In this document: positions 17,586 to 25,449 of the stretch, one piece after another
Numbering within the stretch: position 1 is the stretch's first letter
How the letters are laid out: each line of letters begins with the position of its first letter
NCBI RefSeq assembly: GCF_025770735.1
Contig: NZ_JAODPB010000001.1
Coordinates: 124,001 to 188,000, forward strand
Length of the DNA: 64,000 nucleotides
Direction of reading: 5' to 3'
Source: Shouchella tritolerans
GTDB lineage: Bacteria; Bacillota; Bacilli; Bacillales; Bacillaceae_D
Position numbers and translations under genes: made by a program
Notes under the pieces: model-generated
Database searches by the model: none
The model's input: the letters and a program-made list of their open reading frames with translations, nothing else
Told to the model about the DNA's origin: nothing

Positions 17586-17699
17586 ACTGATAGAAAAGTC
17601 CCAGGGCTGCGGTGAGTGCAGCCCTTAAGGTTGTCGACAAAGTCGACAAAATCATTCAGACTGATAGAAAACGCTTGTCAGACGAGGAGTGCAGCCCTT
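17586..17699 (+). repeat. Degenerate direct repeat with terminator hairpin
   Basis: Two copies share ACTGATAGAAAA at the left (17586, 17660) and GAGTGCAGCCCTT at the right (17614, 17687), with differing middles. Between them GTCGACAAA occurs twice in tandem (17633-17650). In copy 1, GGGCTGC/GCAGCCC (17604-17624) forms a hairpin followed by TT, which probably ends brnQ. Confidence 0.55.
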
Positions 17700-17723
17700 T
17701 TACACAACAAGGGAGTGAGCAGC

Positions 17724-18038
17724 TTGCCAAACATACATGGGTTTCCAATTGACGAAGAAACACGCTGTATTCATTACCAGCAAGAAATGGATGTCGTTGC
17801 GATCCAATTTGCTTGCTGTGGCCATTTTTATCCGTGTTATAAGTGTCATGCTGAGTCTGCTGGGCATGAGATTAAAAAGTGGCCAAAGAGTGAGTTTAGC
17901 GCGAACGCGATTTATTGTGGAAAATGCCGAAAAACGCTGGCGATTAGCGACTATCTTGAAAAAGGGGAATGCACCCATTGTCGTACACGCTTCAACCCCG
18001 GATGTGCTAGACACTACCACATTTATTTTGATGTGTGA
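17724..18038 (+). CDS. CHY-type zinc finger protein
   Basis: 104 residues from a TTG start at 17724, chosen because AAGGGAGTG lies 10 bases before it and homology-like sequence begins there. RCIHYQQEMDVVAIQFACC opens the CHY finger; Cys/His pairs follow at about 31/32, 38/41/42, 65/68, 83/86 and 94/97, enough for three zinc sites. In yeast the same domain (Hot13) acts in mitochondrial redox/zinc handling; the bacterial role is unknown. It is followed by the nucleoside hydrolase gene but is separated from it by 150 bases. Confidence 0.8.
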   Translation: MPNIHGFPIDEETRCIHYQQEMDVVAIQFACCGHFYPCYKCHAESAGHEIKKWPKSEFSANAIYCGKCRKTLAISDYLEKGECTHCRTRFNPGCARHYHIYFDV

Positions 18039-18192
18039 ATGACCCGTTTCGACTGGATGCTTGAAGAGGGCTTTTTGGCTATTCGTCCCTTCAATCAAGA
18101 CTATTTTACACAAAGCATGCGATCCCATTTGTTTCCTCATAACCAGATCGTTTCCATCATAGGATATATGAAGAAACAAACAGGAGGAAAGC

Positions 18193-19125
18193 ATGAAAAA
18201 AAAGGTGCTGATGTTTTGCGACCCTGGAATCGATGATTCGTTGGCGATTATGTATGCCCTCTCCGCCCCATTTATTGAGTTAATCGGGCTTGTCGTTAGT
18301 TATGGCAATGTCAGTAAGAAGCAAGCAGTTACGAACGCTGCGTATTTGCTCCATTTAGCGGGGCGGACAGACATCCCGCTTATATCTGGAGCAAGCATGC
18401 CAATTGTTGAGGAAAACTTAGCATACTATCCTAATATTCATGGAGAGGGCGGAATGGGTCCGATTCAATTGCCTGCCCATGACGAGATTCCAGTGCGTCC
18501 GTTTGCTATGGTTCCTGAAATCATTGCCCGTTTTCAGGGAGAAGTGATCATTGTCGATACGGGGAGAATGACAGCGCTCGCAGCTGCTTTTGTCGGGTTT
18601 GAGAAAGAAATGACGTACGTCCATTCTTTTTATGTAATGGGAGGAGCCTTTTTTATTCCCGGAAACGCCACTCCGCTAGCTGAAGCAAATGTTCACGGCG
18701 ACCCACACGCGGCACAGCTTGTCATAAGCCGTGCTACTCCGCTAACGCTTGCCCCCTTAAACATCACCAATCAGGCGGTGCTGCCAGCAATAATAGTGGA
18801 CAAGTGGGCAGAACAAGCAAAAAATCCATTTTCCCATGTCATACGGGATATTTGCGCCTATTACATGGAGGTGCACCAGCAAATGATGCCTGGCATCATT
18901 GGGGCCCCTATTCATGATTTGGTGCCGCTTATGCTCATCCGGACACCGGAGATGGCTGGTTATATTGAACGTCCAATTGAAATCATTACATATGGTAAAG
19001 AACAAGGACTGACCTATGTTGATTTTCGTCCTGGCATTAGAAATGAAGGCCCCCGAATTGCCGTCACGCTTGATTACCCGCTGTTTTTGCGTGCGTTCAA
19101 GGAAGGAGTGGGGTTATCTTCATAG
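18193..19125 (+). CDS. Inosine/uridine-preferring nucleoside hydrolase
   Basis: 310 residues. MFCDPGIDDSLAIMYAL holds the calcium-binding Asp cluster (Asp10, Asp14, Asp15), followed by VSYGNVSKKQAVTNA, GHGEGG-like HGEGGMGPI and NVHGDPHAA, the standard family motifs. The enzyme hydrolyses the N-glycosidic bond of ribonucleosides in salvage or catabolism. A CAGGAGGAAA site precedes the ATG. It is probably expressed alone; no permease is adjacent. Confidence 0.9.
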   Translation: MKKKVLMFCDPGIDDSLAIMYALSAPFIELIGLVVSYGNVSKKQAVTNAAYLLHLAGRTDIPLISGASMPIVEENLAYYPNIHGEGGMGPIQLPAHDEIPVRPFAMVPEIIARFQGEVIIVDTGRMTALAAAFVGFEKEMTYVHSFYVMGGAFFIPGNATPLAEANVHGDPHAAQLVISRATPLTLAPLNITNQAVLPAIIVDKWAEQAKNPFSHVIRDICAYYMEVHQQMMPGIIGAPIHDLVPLMLIRTPEMAGYIERPIEIITYGKEQGLTYVDFRPGIRNEGPRIAVTLDYPLFLRAFKEGVGLSS

Positions 19126-19300
19126 CGCCAAGTGGCTGTTAGGCCGATGAGGTGGTTTTCATCATTGGCTTCTATTTGTAGTGGATCGGTGCCTGGCGAA
19201 CCGGGTGAATGTTTTGGCAAATTGTTAATGTCCTTTCTCCTTCGCATGAACTTCCTAGGCGTTTACTCTTTTTCCCTTATCAAGGCATAGTAAGCCTTTT

Positions 19301-19936
19301 TTAGCGTGGTTTTTCATTTTTCAGCAATTGGTCGATTGAAATGGCTACTAGCTGCAAAAAACTTGGTTGATGAGGAACAAGATCATTCAATGTTACTCGC
19401 TCGCAATAAGGGCGGCGAATCTTGCCTTCTTCGACAAACCCGTCACTTTTGATCGCTTCGACCGAACCAAAACAGAGTTGATAGAAAGCAGAAAAAGGCA
19501 CGCGCACCATACCAGCGACTTCTTCCTCTTGTAATCGAAATTGCCCAAACGGGATATGTTGCCTGTATACGTACGTATAAGCAAACTCATAATCATAGAT
19601 ATCATGGTGTTTCGGCATACAGCGGAATTGGCCGAGAAAGTCTAGGTCAGCAAAAGGAATGTCGATCCCTAATTCTTCTTTGACTTCGCGCATACCGTCT
19701 TCAGCTGTTTCACCTGCGAGCAAATGGCCAGCTGCGGTAATATCAAACAAGCTAGGGAAATCTTTTTTGTGGGCGCTCCGTTGTTGCAAATAGATGTAAG
19801 GCTCGGTTTGTGAATCATCGACGATCCAACAATGGAATGTTTCGTGCCAAAGCCCCTTTTCGTGGGCTGTTTTTCTTGTTGCTGTGCTAATTTTTTGTTT
19901 TGCTTGATTGTAAATGGCAAGTGTCTCTGTGTCCAT
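19301..19936 (-). CDS. NUDIX hydrolase
   Basis: 211 residues with a canonical Nudix box GHLLAGETAEDGMREVKEEL (Gx5Ex7REUxEExGU) at about 71-92, preceded by LFDITAAGH. The FHCWIVDDS start, the QQRSAHKKDFP segment and the long C-terminal extension match the isopentenyl-diphosphate-isomerase-like Nudix group common in bacilli. The substrate is unknown. Monocistronic on the minus strand. Confidence 0.88.
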   Translation of the reverse strand: MDTETLAIYNQAKQKISTATRKTAHEKGLWHETFHCWIVDDSQTEPYIYLQQRSAHKKDFPSLFDITAAGHLLAGETAEDGMREVKEELGIDIPFADLDFLGQFRCMPKHHDIYDYEFAYTYVYRQHIPFGQFRLQEEEVAGMVRVPFSAFYQLCFGSVEAIKSDGFVEEGKIRRPYCERVTLNDLVPHQPSFLQLVAISIDQLLKNEKPR

Positions 19937-20075
19937 TTGTATGCTCCTTATAAGCGGTTTATGGTTAGTATACCACGTGAACTACCCACCACTTATCACC
20001 CTTGCAGGTCGCTTGAAGTGGGAGCTGACGAAATGGACCAAACGCCCCCTCTTGTTCCAAGAGTTTATCGATTCA

Positions 20076-20383
20076 TTAGGCAGTGGCTAATAAGCGAATC
20101 CGTTCTTTTTTGATATGGATTGCTGAATTGTAATCCATATCCAGGCTTCGTCCACAAACACATTGATACGTACGTTCGGATCATGCCTTTTTTTATGGAA
20201 CCACATTGCGAACAAGTCTTTATAGATGGAAACCATTTATCGATGTTGATCAGTTGTTTTCCTTTTGTATTGTAAGAAAGAAGTGGACATTCCCCATCCA
20301 TTATCAGCGACAGTTTTACCAAACTTCAGTGCTTGTGCCATTCCTTTTATATCTAAATCTTCAATTACAACAGCATCATAGTT
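20076..20383 (-). pseudogene. IS605/IS200-type TnpB fossil (C-terminal part)
   Basis: Three frames joined end to end read the C-terminus of TnpB: NYDAVVIEDLDIKGMAQ (RuvC-II Glu), KGKQLINIDKWFPSIKTCSQCG (first half of the zinc finger), and CVCGRSLDMDYNSAIHIKKE (second Cys pair and the RuvC-III Asp), ending at the TAA at 20076. Two frameshifts separate the pieces, and the N-terminal two-thirds is missing; upstream it runs into unrelated sequence. A hairpin (20416-20444, CTCCCCTCAC/GTGAAGAGGGAG) lies beside it and may be an insertion-sequence end. It cannot make an active nuclease. Confidence 0.85.
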
Positions 20384-20540
20384 AGCTGATTGGCTATCGC
20401 CCAACCGATGTTCATCTCCCCTCACCGTTGGCGTGAAGAGGGAGACTTCTTTCGGAAATGTGTTAAAAGAAGGCGTTTTTGCTTTCATTTGTATAAAAGC
20501 TTGTTATCATAGTACTACTGTATGAAAAGGAGTGCCTGTC

Positions 20541-22151
20541 ATGAAAGGGTATAAGCGGCTGCCGCTAAAAGGGCAGATTATGCTGTTTAGCGGTTTAATT
20601 GTACTCGTTTCGATTTTGATTTTGAGCGCCTTTGTGGCCCATAGCCAAGCAACTGGCGCAAGAGAACATTTGGCGGAAAAAGTGCGCATTAGTGCAAGCC
20701 ATATCGCCCATAGTGAGATGGCTAAGGCTGCTCTAGTTGCCGGAGAAACCAATGACGAGCTAAAAGCTTACGTAGAAACGGTTCGGGAGGAAAATGACCT
20801 TCAATATATCGTCGTAATGGATAACGATCGTATCCGTTACACACATCCAGTAGCGGAACGAATTGGGCAAACATTTGTTGGTGAAGACGCGGTGGATGTG
20901 TTTAACGGCCATCGCTACACATCAGAAGGAGTGGGGACGCTTGGGCCGTCGATGCGTGCTTTTGAACCTGTCTGGGACGAGGCAGGCAAGCAAATTGGCG
21001 CTGTTTCTGTCGGCATCTCGACTGAGGCTATCGCCGCAGCGGTAAAGGATAGCCAATCGATGCTTATTTGGAGCGTATTTTGCAGCTTGCTCATTGGCAT
21101 TGTCGGTGCTTCGATGTTAGGGCAAAGCATTAAAAAAACGCTTAACGGGTTGGAGCCTGCGGAGATTGCTTTAGCTGTCGAGGAGCGCAATTCGATGCTT
21201 GAAGCAGTCGATGAAGGGATTTTGGCGATCAATAAAGACGGCGAAGTCCTCATGGCTAATGATGCGGCGAAACAATTTTTGCGGCGTACTGGGTATCATG
21301 GAGAGTTTGATGGCGTACCAATTGATCGGATTTGGCCTGAGCTTAAGCTACAAGAGGCGTTGACAGCGACTAGCGCATTCTCTAGTGAGCCGATTAAGAA
21401 AGGCGATGTGGAAACGGTGGCGACACGCGTGCCGATGTATGTAGCAGGAAAATGTGTTGGCGCCCTTGCGACTTTTAATGAGCGGAGCCACTTAGATGAT
21501 GTAATGAGACGCCTTGCTGGCGCCGAAGTGTATGCCCATAGTTTGCGTAGTGAAACACATGAGTTTATGAATAAGCTCCACATCATTCATGCAATGGTGG
21601 AAACGGAGTCGTACGAAGAATTAACAAACTATATTGAGGAATTATCGGAACGGTACCATAAACGGACAGCAAGTGCAGCGAGCCAAGTAGAACAGCTTGT
21701 AGAGGATGTCAGCATTGCCCACTATTTGGCCAAAAAAATTGGCTGGATTGAACAAATGGGCGTGACTGTGCACGTGCAAAGCGGCACACCTTGGCCAAGC
21801 ATGAATACCGCTTTAACAGACGTCTGGGTAACGGTCATTGGCAACACGTTTGACAATGCGTGGGAAGCAATGCAACACATAGACGAAAAAAAATTAACAC
21901 TGACGCTTAAACAAGCTGGTGGAGTACTCCGATATGTGATTGAAGACAATGGCATCGGTTTTTCACCGACTGAACAGGAGACCTCCCAGCGTTCTACAAA
22001 AGGAGGCGACCGTGGTTACGGTCTTGCGAATATTAGAGAAAAATTGAAGCCGTTTTATGGCACGATCGATATTTTGTCGGAAAAAGGGAAAGGCACGATT
22101 GTCACGATCCATATTCCTTATGGAGAAAAAGGAGGGGACGGCCTTGATTAG
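20541..22151 (+). CDS. CitA/DcuS-type sensor histidine kinase
   Basis: 536 residues: TM1 at about 12-34, an extracytoplasmic PDC/CitA-like sensor (about 40-165, with QYIVVMDNDRIRYTHP and the PSMRAFEPVWDE loop), TM2 at about 173-195, a PAS domain (about 210-320, LEAVDEGILAINKDGEVLMAN), and an SpoOB/CitA-type kinase core with phospho-acceptor His340 (RSETHEFMNKLH) and an HATPase with DNGIGF and GYGLANIREK. This family senses citrate or C4-dicarboxylates directly. ATG 20541 follows AAAAGGAG. It overlaps its regulator by 8 bases and the dicarboxylate transporter follows, so the ligand is most likely a di- or tricarboxylate. Confidence 0.92.
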   Translation: MKGYKRLPLKGQIMLFSGLIVLVSILILSAFVAHSQATGAREHLAEKVRISASHIAHSEMAKAALVAGETNDELKAYVETVREENDLQYIVVMDNDRIRYTHPVAERIGQTFVGEDAVDVFNGHRYTSEGVGTLGPSMRAFEPVWDEAGKQIGAVSVGISTEAIAAAVKDSQSMLIWSVFCSLLIGIVGASMLGQSIKKTLNGLEPAEIALAVEERNSMLEAVDEGILAINKDGEVLMANDAAKQFLRRTGYHGEFDGVPIDRIWPELKLQEALTATSAFSSEPIKKGDVETVATRVPMYVAGKCVGALATFNERSHLDDVMRRLAGAEVYAHSLRSETHEFMNKLHIIHAMVETESYEELTNYIEELSERYHKRTASAASQVEQLVEDVSIAHYLAKKIGWIEQMGVTVHVQSGTPWPSMNTALTDVWVTVIGNTFDNAWEAMQHIDEKKLTLTLKQAGGVLRYVIEDNGIGFSPTEQETSQRSTKGGDRGYGLANIREKLKPFYGTIDILSEKGKGTIVTIHIPYGEKGGDGLD

Positions 22152-22842
22152 AGTAGCGGTGATTGAAGATGATATCGATGTAGCAAGGTTTCACCGTCTT
22201 TTCTTAAGCAAAGTAGCAGGTTTTGAATTAATTGGAGAAGCCCACACGCTTGAACAAGGCATACACTTGATCCAAGAGCAAAAACCGGATCTGCTTTTGC
22301 TGGATGTGTTTGTCGGCCAGGAAAATGGCCTCGACGTATTAAAACGGATCCGCGCGGAAGACACGAATACCGATGTGATTCTGATTACATCCGCTAACGA
22401 TGCGAAGACCGTGCAAACGGGTTCCCGTTACGGCGTTGTCGATTATTTGATCAAGCCATTTTCATTTGCTCGCTTTCAAGAAGCGTTAAACCGTTACCGT
22501 GCTAGCCGGCTAGACGCCAATGTATCCTTTACACAGCAAGATGTAGACAGGCTTCTTCATAAAGGCGGGCAACAAAAAGTTTACGCGTTGCCTAAAGGCA
22601 TTGCCAAGGAAACGGCTATCCGCGTGCTGCGTTGCCTGATCGAAGCAGACGACTGGCTTGCTGCTGCAGAACTGGAAGCGCGCACGGAAATCTCCCATGT
22701 GTCGTTGCGTAAATACATGCGTTTCTTTGAAGAAGAGCAGCTCGTTGAAAAAGAACTCGTTTACCAAAGTTCCGGCAGACCCTTGCAAACGTATAAAGCA
22801 AGCCCAGAAGCAGCCTTGTTTTTAAAAGCTAGTTTCATTTAA
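22144..22842 (+). CDS. CitB/DcuR-type response regulator
   Basis: 232 residues from a TTG start; AAAGGAGG lies 9 bases upstream, within the end of the kinase gene. The receiver has IEDD (residues 7-10), phospho-acceptor Asp54 (LLLDVFVG), TSANDAKTV and LIKPF. The output domain (about 130-230) is a CitT/DcuR helix-turn-helix (ETAIRVLRCLIEADDWLAAAELEARTEISHVSLRKYMRF). It should activate the transporter gene that starts 73 bases downstream. There is no terminator between them, although the cre-like box lies in that gap. Confidence 0.92.
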   Translation: MIRVAVIEDDIDVARFHRLFLSKVAGFELIGEAHTLEQGIHLIQEQKPDLLLLDVFVGQENGLDVLKRIRAEDTNTDVILITSANDAKTVQTGSRYGVVDYLIKPFSFARFQEALNRYRASRLDANVSFTQQDVDRLLHKGGQQKVYALPKGIAKETAIRVLRCLIEADDWLAAAELEARTEISHVSLRKYMRFFEEEQLVEKELVYQSSGRPLQTYKASPEAALFLKASFI

Positions 22843-22883
22843 TTAAAAAAACTAGACGGAGCCCCCTCTCTTATGGAAAAATA

Positions 22884-22897
22884 AGAAAACGCTTTCA
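22884..22897 (+). promoter_or_regulatory. cre-like box (CcpA site) before the dicarboxylate transporter
   Basis: AGAAAACGCTTTCA matches the consensus TGWAANCGNTNWCA at 13 of 14 positions (the first base differs) and ends 17 bases before the start codon. A roadblock site for CcpA-HPr(Ser-P) there would repress uptake of organic acids when sugars are present. Confidence 0.7.
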
Positions 22898-22914
22898 GAT
22901 TAGGGGTGATCATC

Positions 22915-24585
22915 ATGAAACAAGCTTTTTCAATTACATGGGACCGCTTATGGCAGCAACATAAAAGAACGAAAAGCGCCCTTAATGTTTTTTCATATGC
23001 CCAAAAAGGGAGCAGTGCATTAAAACGAGAAGCGGCTGAGTACGAACAGTCAACGCAAAGCCATGGAGGGCAGCCAGAGCCGAAAGGAAAAAAACCCTAT
23101 TCCCGCGCTCAGCTTGTCGGCCTTTTGTTAGGCCCGCTCTTGTTTTTCCTAACGCTGATGTTCTTTCATCCAGAAGGGCTGCCAACAGAAGGGCGCCACG
23201 TGCTGGCGGTCACATTATGGATTGCAACATGGTGGATGACGGAGGCCATCCCGATTCCAGCGACATCGCTCATGCCATTAATTTTACTGCCGATCACAGG
23301 GGCAATGGAAGGCTCCGCTGTTGCTTCATCCTACGGTAATGACATTATCTTTTTATTCTTAGGTGGATTCTTTATCGCAACGGCCATGGAAAAATGGAAT
23401 TTGCATAAACGCATTGCCCTCTTTATCATTGCCGTCATCGGTACAAGTACGCAGCGAATTTTGCTCGGTTTTATGGCAGCAACAGCGTTTTTGTCAATGT
23501 GGGTATCAAACACGGCTGCTGTTATGATGATGGTGCCAATGGCACTTGCGATTACGGCGCAAGTCGCTGAAACGCTAAAAGGGCAAAAAGAGGGGCGCGA
23601 GCTGCCTAAATTCGAGAAAGCAATGCTTTTCGGTGTCGGCTATGCTGGTACGATTGGCGGCTTTGCGACTTTAATTGGAACACCGCCGACGATTATCTTT
23701 GCTGGACAAGTGAGAGAACTGTTTGGCGTTGAAGTCTCGTTCGCCTCGTGGATGCTATTTGCTGCGCCACTTATGCTCGTAGTTTTGCTGCTTACGTGGT
23801 TTTATTTAGGCAGAATTGCCTTTAAAACGAAAATTAAAGAGCTGCCAGGCGGGAAAGAAGTGATCCAATCCGAAAGAAGCAAGCTTGGACGCGTCTCTTA
23901 TGAAGAAGGCATTGTCGCGGGCGTGTTTGCCTTTGCTGCCTTTATGTGGATTACAAAAGATTTCTTTTGGAGTGGCGATAATGCAATGATCTTCCAACTT
24001 CCAGGGATTTCAGACGGCATGGTGGCTATCATGGCAACGATGTTCTTGTTCCTAATTCCTGGAAAAGCAAGCGCTCGCATTCTGGATTGGGCTGATTCTA
24101 AAGACATTCCATGGGGCGTACTATTATTGTTTGGCGGCGGTTTAGCAATTGCAGCCGGTTTCCAATCAAGCGGACTGTCTGTATGGCTTGGTGAACAACT
24201 GACCGTTCTAGACGGACTCCATATGTTGCTTATTATCGGTGGTGCAACGTTGCTCATTATGATGTTGACGGAAATCACATCGAATACAGCAACAGCAACG
24301 ATGATTATGCCGGTTCTTGCTTCGTTGGCGGTGGCAATTAATGTCCATCCATTTGCAGTGATGGTGCCATGTGCGATTGCGGCAAACTGTGCATTCATGC
24401 TGCCAGTCGGAACACCGCCGAATGCAATTATTTTCGGTACAGGCAAGTTGAAAATTATTGAAATGGTGCGTGCCGGATTTTGGCTTAATCTTTTCTCCAC
24501 CCTTCTCATCGTGCTCGCTGTCTACACGTTCTTGCCAATCGTATTTGACATCGATTTAAGCGTCTTTCCAGACAGCTTGAAGTAG
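22915..24585 (+). CDS. DASS (SLC13) family sodium:dicarboxylate symporter
   Basis: 556 residues. An unusually long hydrophilic N-terminus (about 60 residues, with KGKKPYSRAQL) precedes about 12 helices. WWMTEAIPIPATSLMPL, SNTAAVMMMVPMA, IGTPPTIIFAGQ and the mirrored TSNTATATMIMPV and PVGTPPNAIIFGTG are the two pseudo-symmetric SNT substrate/Na+ sites, all intact. It imports succinate, malate or related acids with Na+. ATG 22915 follows AGGGGTG; GTG 22906 is an alternative. It sits downstream of the CitA/CitB-type pair and is followed by a terminator. Confidence 0.92.
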   Translation: MKQAFSITWDRLWQQHKRTKSALNVFSYAQKGSSALKREAAEYEQSTQSHGGQPEPKGKKPYSRAQLVGLLLGPLLFFLTLMFFHPEGLPTEGRHVLAVTLWIATWWMTEAIPIPATSLMPLILLPITGAMEGSAVASSYGNDIIFLFLGGFFIATAMEKWNLHKRIALFIIAVIGTSTQRILLGFMAATAFLSMWVSNTAAVMMMVPMALAITAQVAETLKGQKEGRELPKFEKAMLFGVGYAGTIGGFATLIGTPPTIIFAGQVRELFGVEVSFASWMLFAAPLMLVVLLLTWFYLGRIAFKTKIKELPGGKEVIQSERSKLGRVSYEEGIVAGVFAFAAFMWITKDFFWSGDNAMIFQLPGISDGMVAIMATMFLFLIPGKASARILDWADSKDIPWGVLLLFGGGLAIAAGFQSSGLSVWLGEQLTVLDGLHMLLIIGGATLLIMMLTEITSNTATATMIMPVLASLAVAINVHPFAVMVPCAIAANCAFMLPVGTPPNAIIFGTGKLKIIEMVRAGFWLNLFSTLLIVLAVYTFLPIVFDIDLSVFPDSLK

Positions 24586-24591
24586 TAGAAT

Positions 24592-24625
24592 AAAAGCCCG
24601 CCTCCTTTTAGGAAGCGGGCTTTTT
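24592..24625 (+). terminator. Intrinsic terminator after the dicarboxylate transporter
   Basis: AAGCCCGCCTCC and GGAAGCGGGCTT form a strong stem around TTTTA, followed by TTTT. Confidence 0.85.
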
Positions 24626-24786
24626 GTACAAAAAAGCAATTAAGCAATAGTTGCTTATTTATAGGTCATGCGCTTATATACGTTTAGCAAAGACTATTTT
24701 TCAAATAGTGGTTCAATTGTTTAAAATGAAACTAGGAAAACGGTTTTTTCCATGGCAAAATAGAAAAGTGGAGAGGAGGCCGCTAG

Positions 24787-25449
24787 TTGAAACAGATTGA
24801 ACTGGAGAAAGTGACAGTCGGATTTGGACGGGGTAAAAGACGTCGTCAAGTACTTAAAAGCCTCTCCTTACGTGTAGGCCGAGGCGAATGTTTGGCGATT
24901 TTCGGCAGCGAAGGCGCAGGAAAGACGACGTTGTTTGCAATCATTGCTGGTCTTTTAGAGCTAGACGAAGGAGAAGCAGTCGTAGGAACATACAACTTAG
25001 CGAATTGCAGCACGGAAGAAAAAGCCCTCATGCGCCGTGAAGAAATCGGCGTCTATAGTGAGGAAGCACCGTTGTTCGCTGAATTAACTGTACAAGAAAA
25101 CATCGCCTTTTTAGCTGCGTTGCAACAAAAAAAGCGCAACAAAGCTTGGCTTAAAGAAGTTGCTGACCATTTTGGCGTTTCTCCGTTATTGGCGCTTCCT
25201 ACCAAAGAACTAGGGCATTATGATTGTCAGGCAGTTCGCCTTGCCCGGGCGGCCGCTGCTGAGCCAGCCGTCTTTTTAGTAGATGGCTCAATTGACCTGG
25301 AGTTGTTCCAAAAACTTCAGCAATGGGCGAGAAAACGTCAGCAAACGATTTTATTTGCGACGAGTTCGTATGAAGAGGCACTGTGGGCTCCCCATAACGT
25401 GGAGCTGGATAATGGCGTTATTCGTGAATGGGGAGGCAACAAATGCTGA
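24787..25449 (+). CDS. Degenerate ABC-transporter ATPase
   Basis: 220 residues from a TTG start with GAGAGGAGG upstream. Walker A is intact (GSEGAGKTT, 40-48), but the rest of the site is not. The Q-loop reads IGVYSE instead of the usual xxxFQ. The signature LSGGQ is replaced by LGHYDCQ (about 142-148). Walker B reads VFLVDGSID, so the catalytic Glu after Asp is Gly (167). The H-loop His position reads FATSS. It may bind ATP but should hardly hydrolyse it. The operon's permease and lipoprotein are both frameshifted, so decay is likely; a non-hydrolytic regulatory subunit is the alternative. It overlaps the permease start by 7 bases. Confidence 0.8.
   Translation: MKQIELEKVTVGFGRGKRRRQVLKSLSLRVGRGECLAIFGSEGAGKTTLFAIIAGLLELDEGEAVVGTYNLANCSTEEKALMRREEIGVYSEEAPLFAELTVQENIAFLAALQQKKRNKAWLKEVADHFGVSPLLALPTKELGHYDCQAVRLARAAAAEPAVFLVDGSIDLELFQKLQQWARKRQQTILFATSSYEEALWAPHNVELDNGVIREWGGNKC

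Noticed and set aside
23898-24509. 203-codon minus-strand frame opposite the dicarboxylate transporter
   Set aside because: Antisense to an intact, well-conserved transporter; low-complexity Ala/Ile/Ser composition typical of reversed membrane-protein coding.
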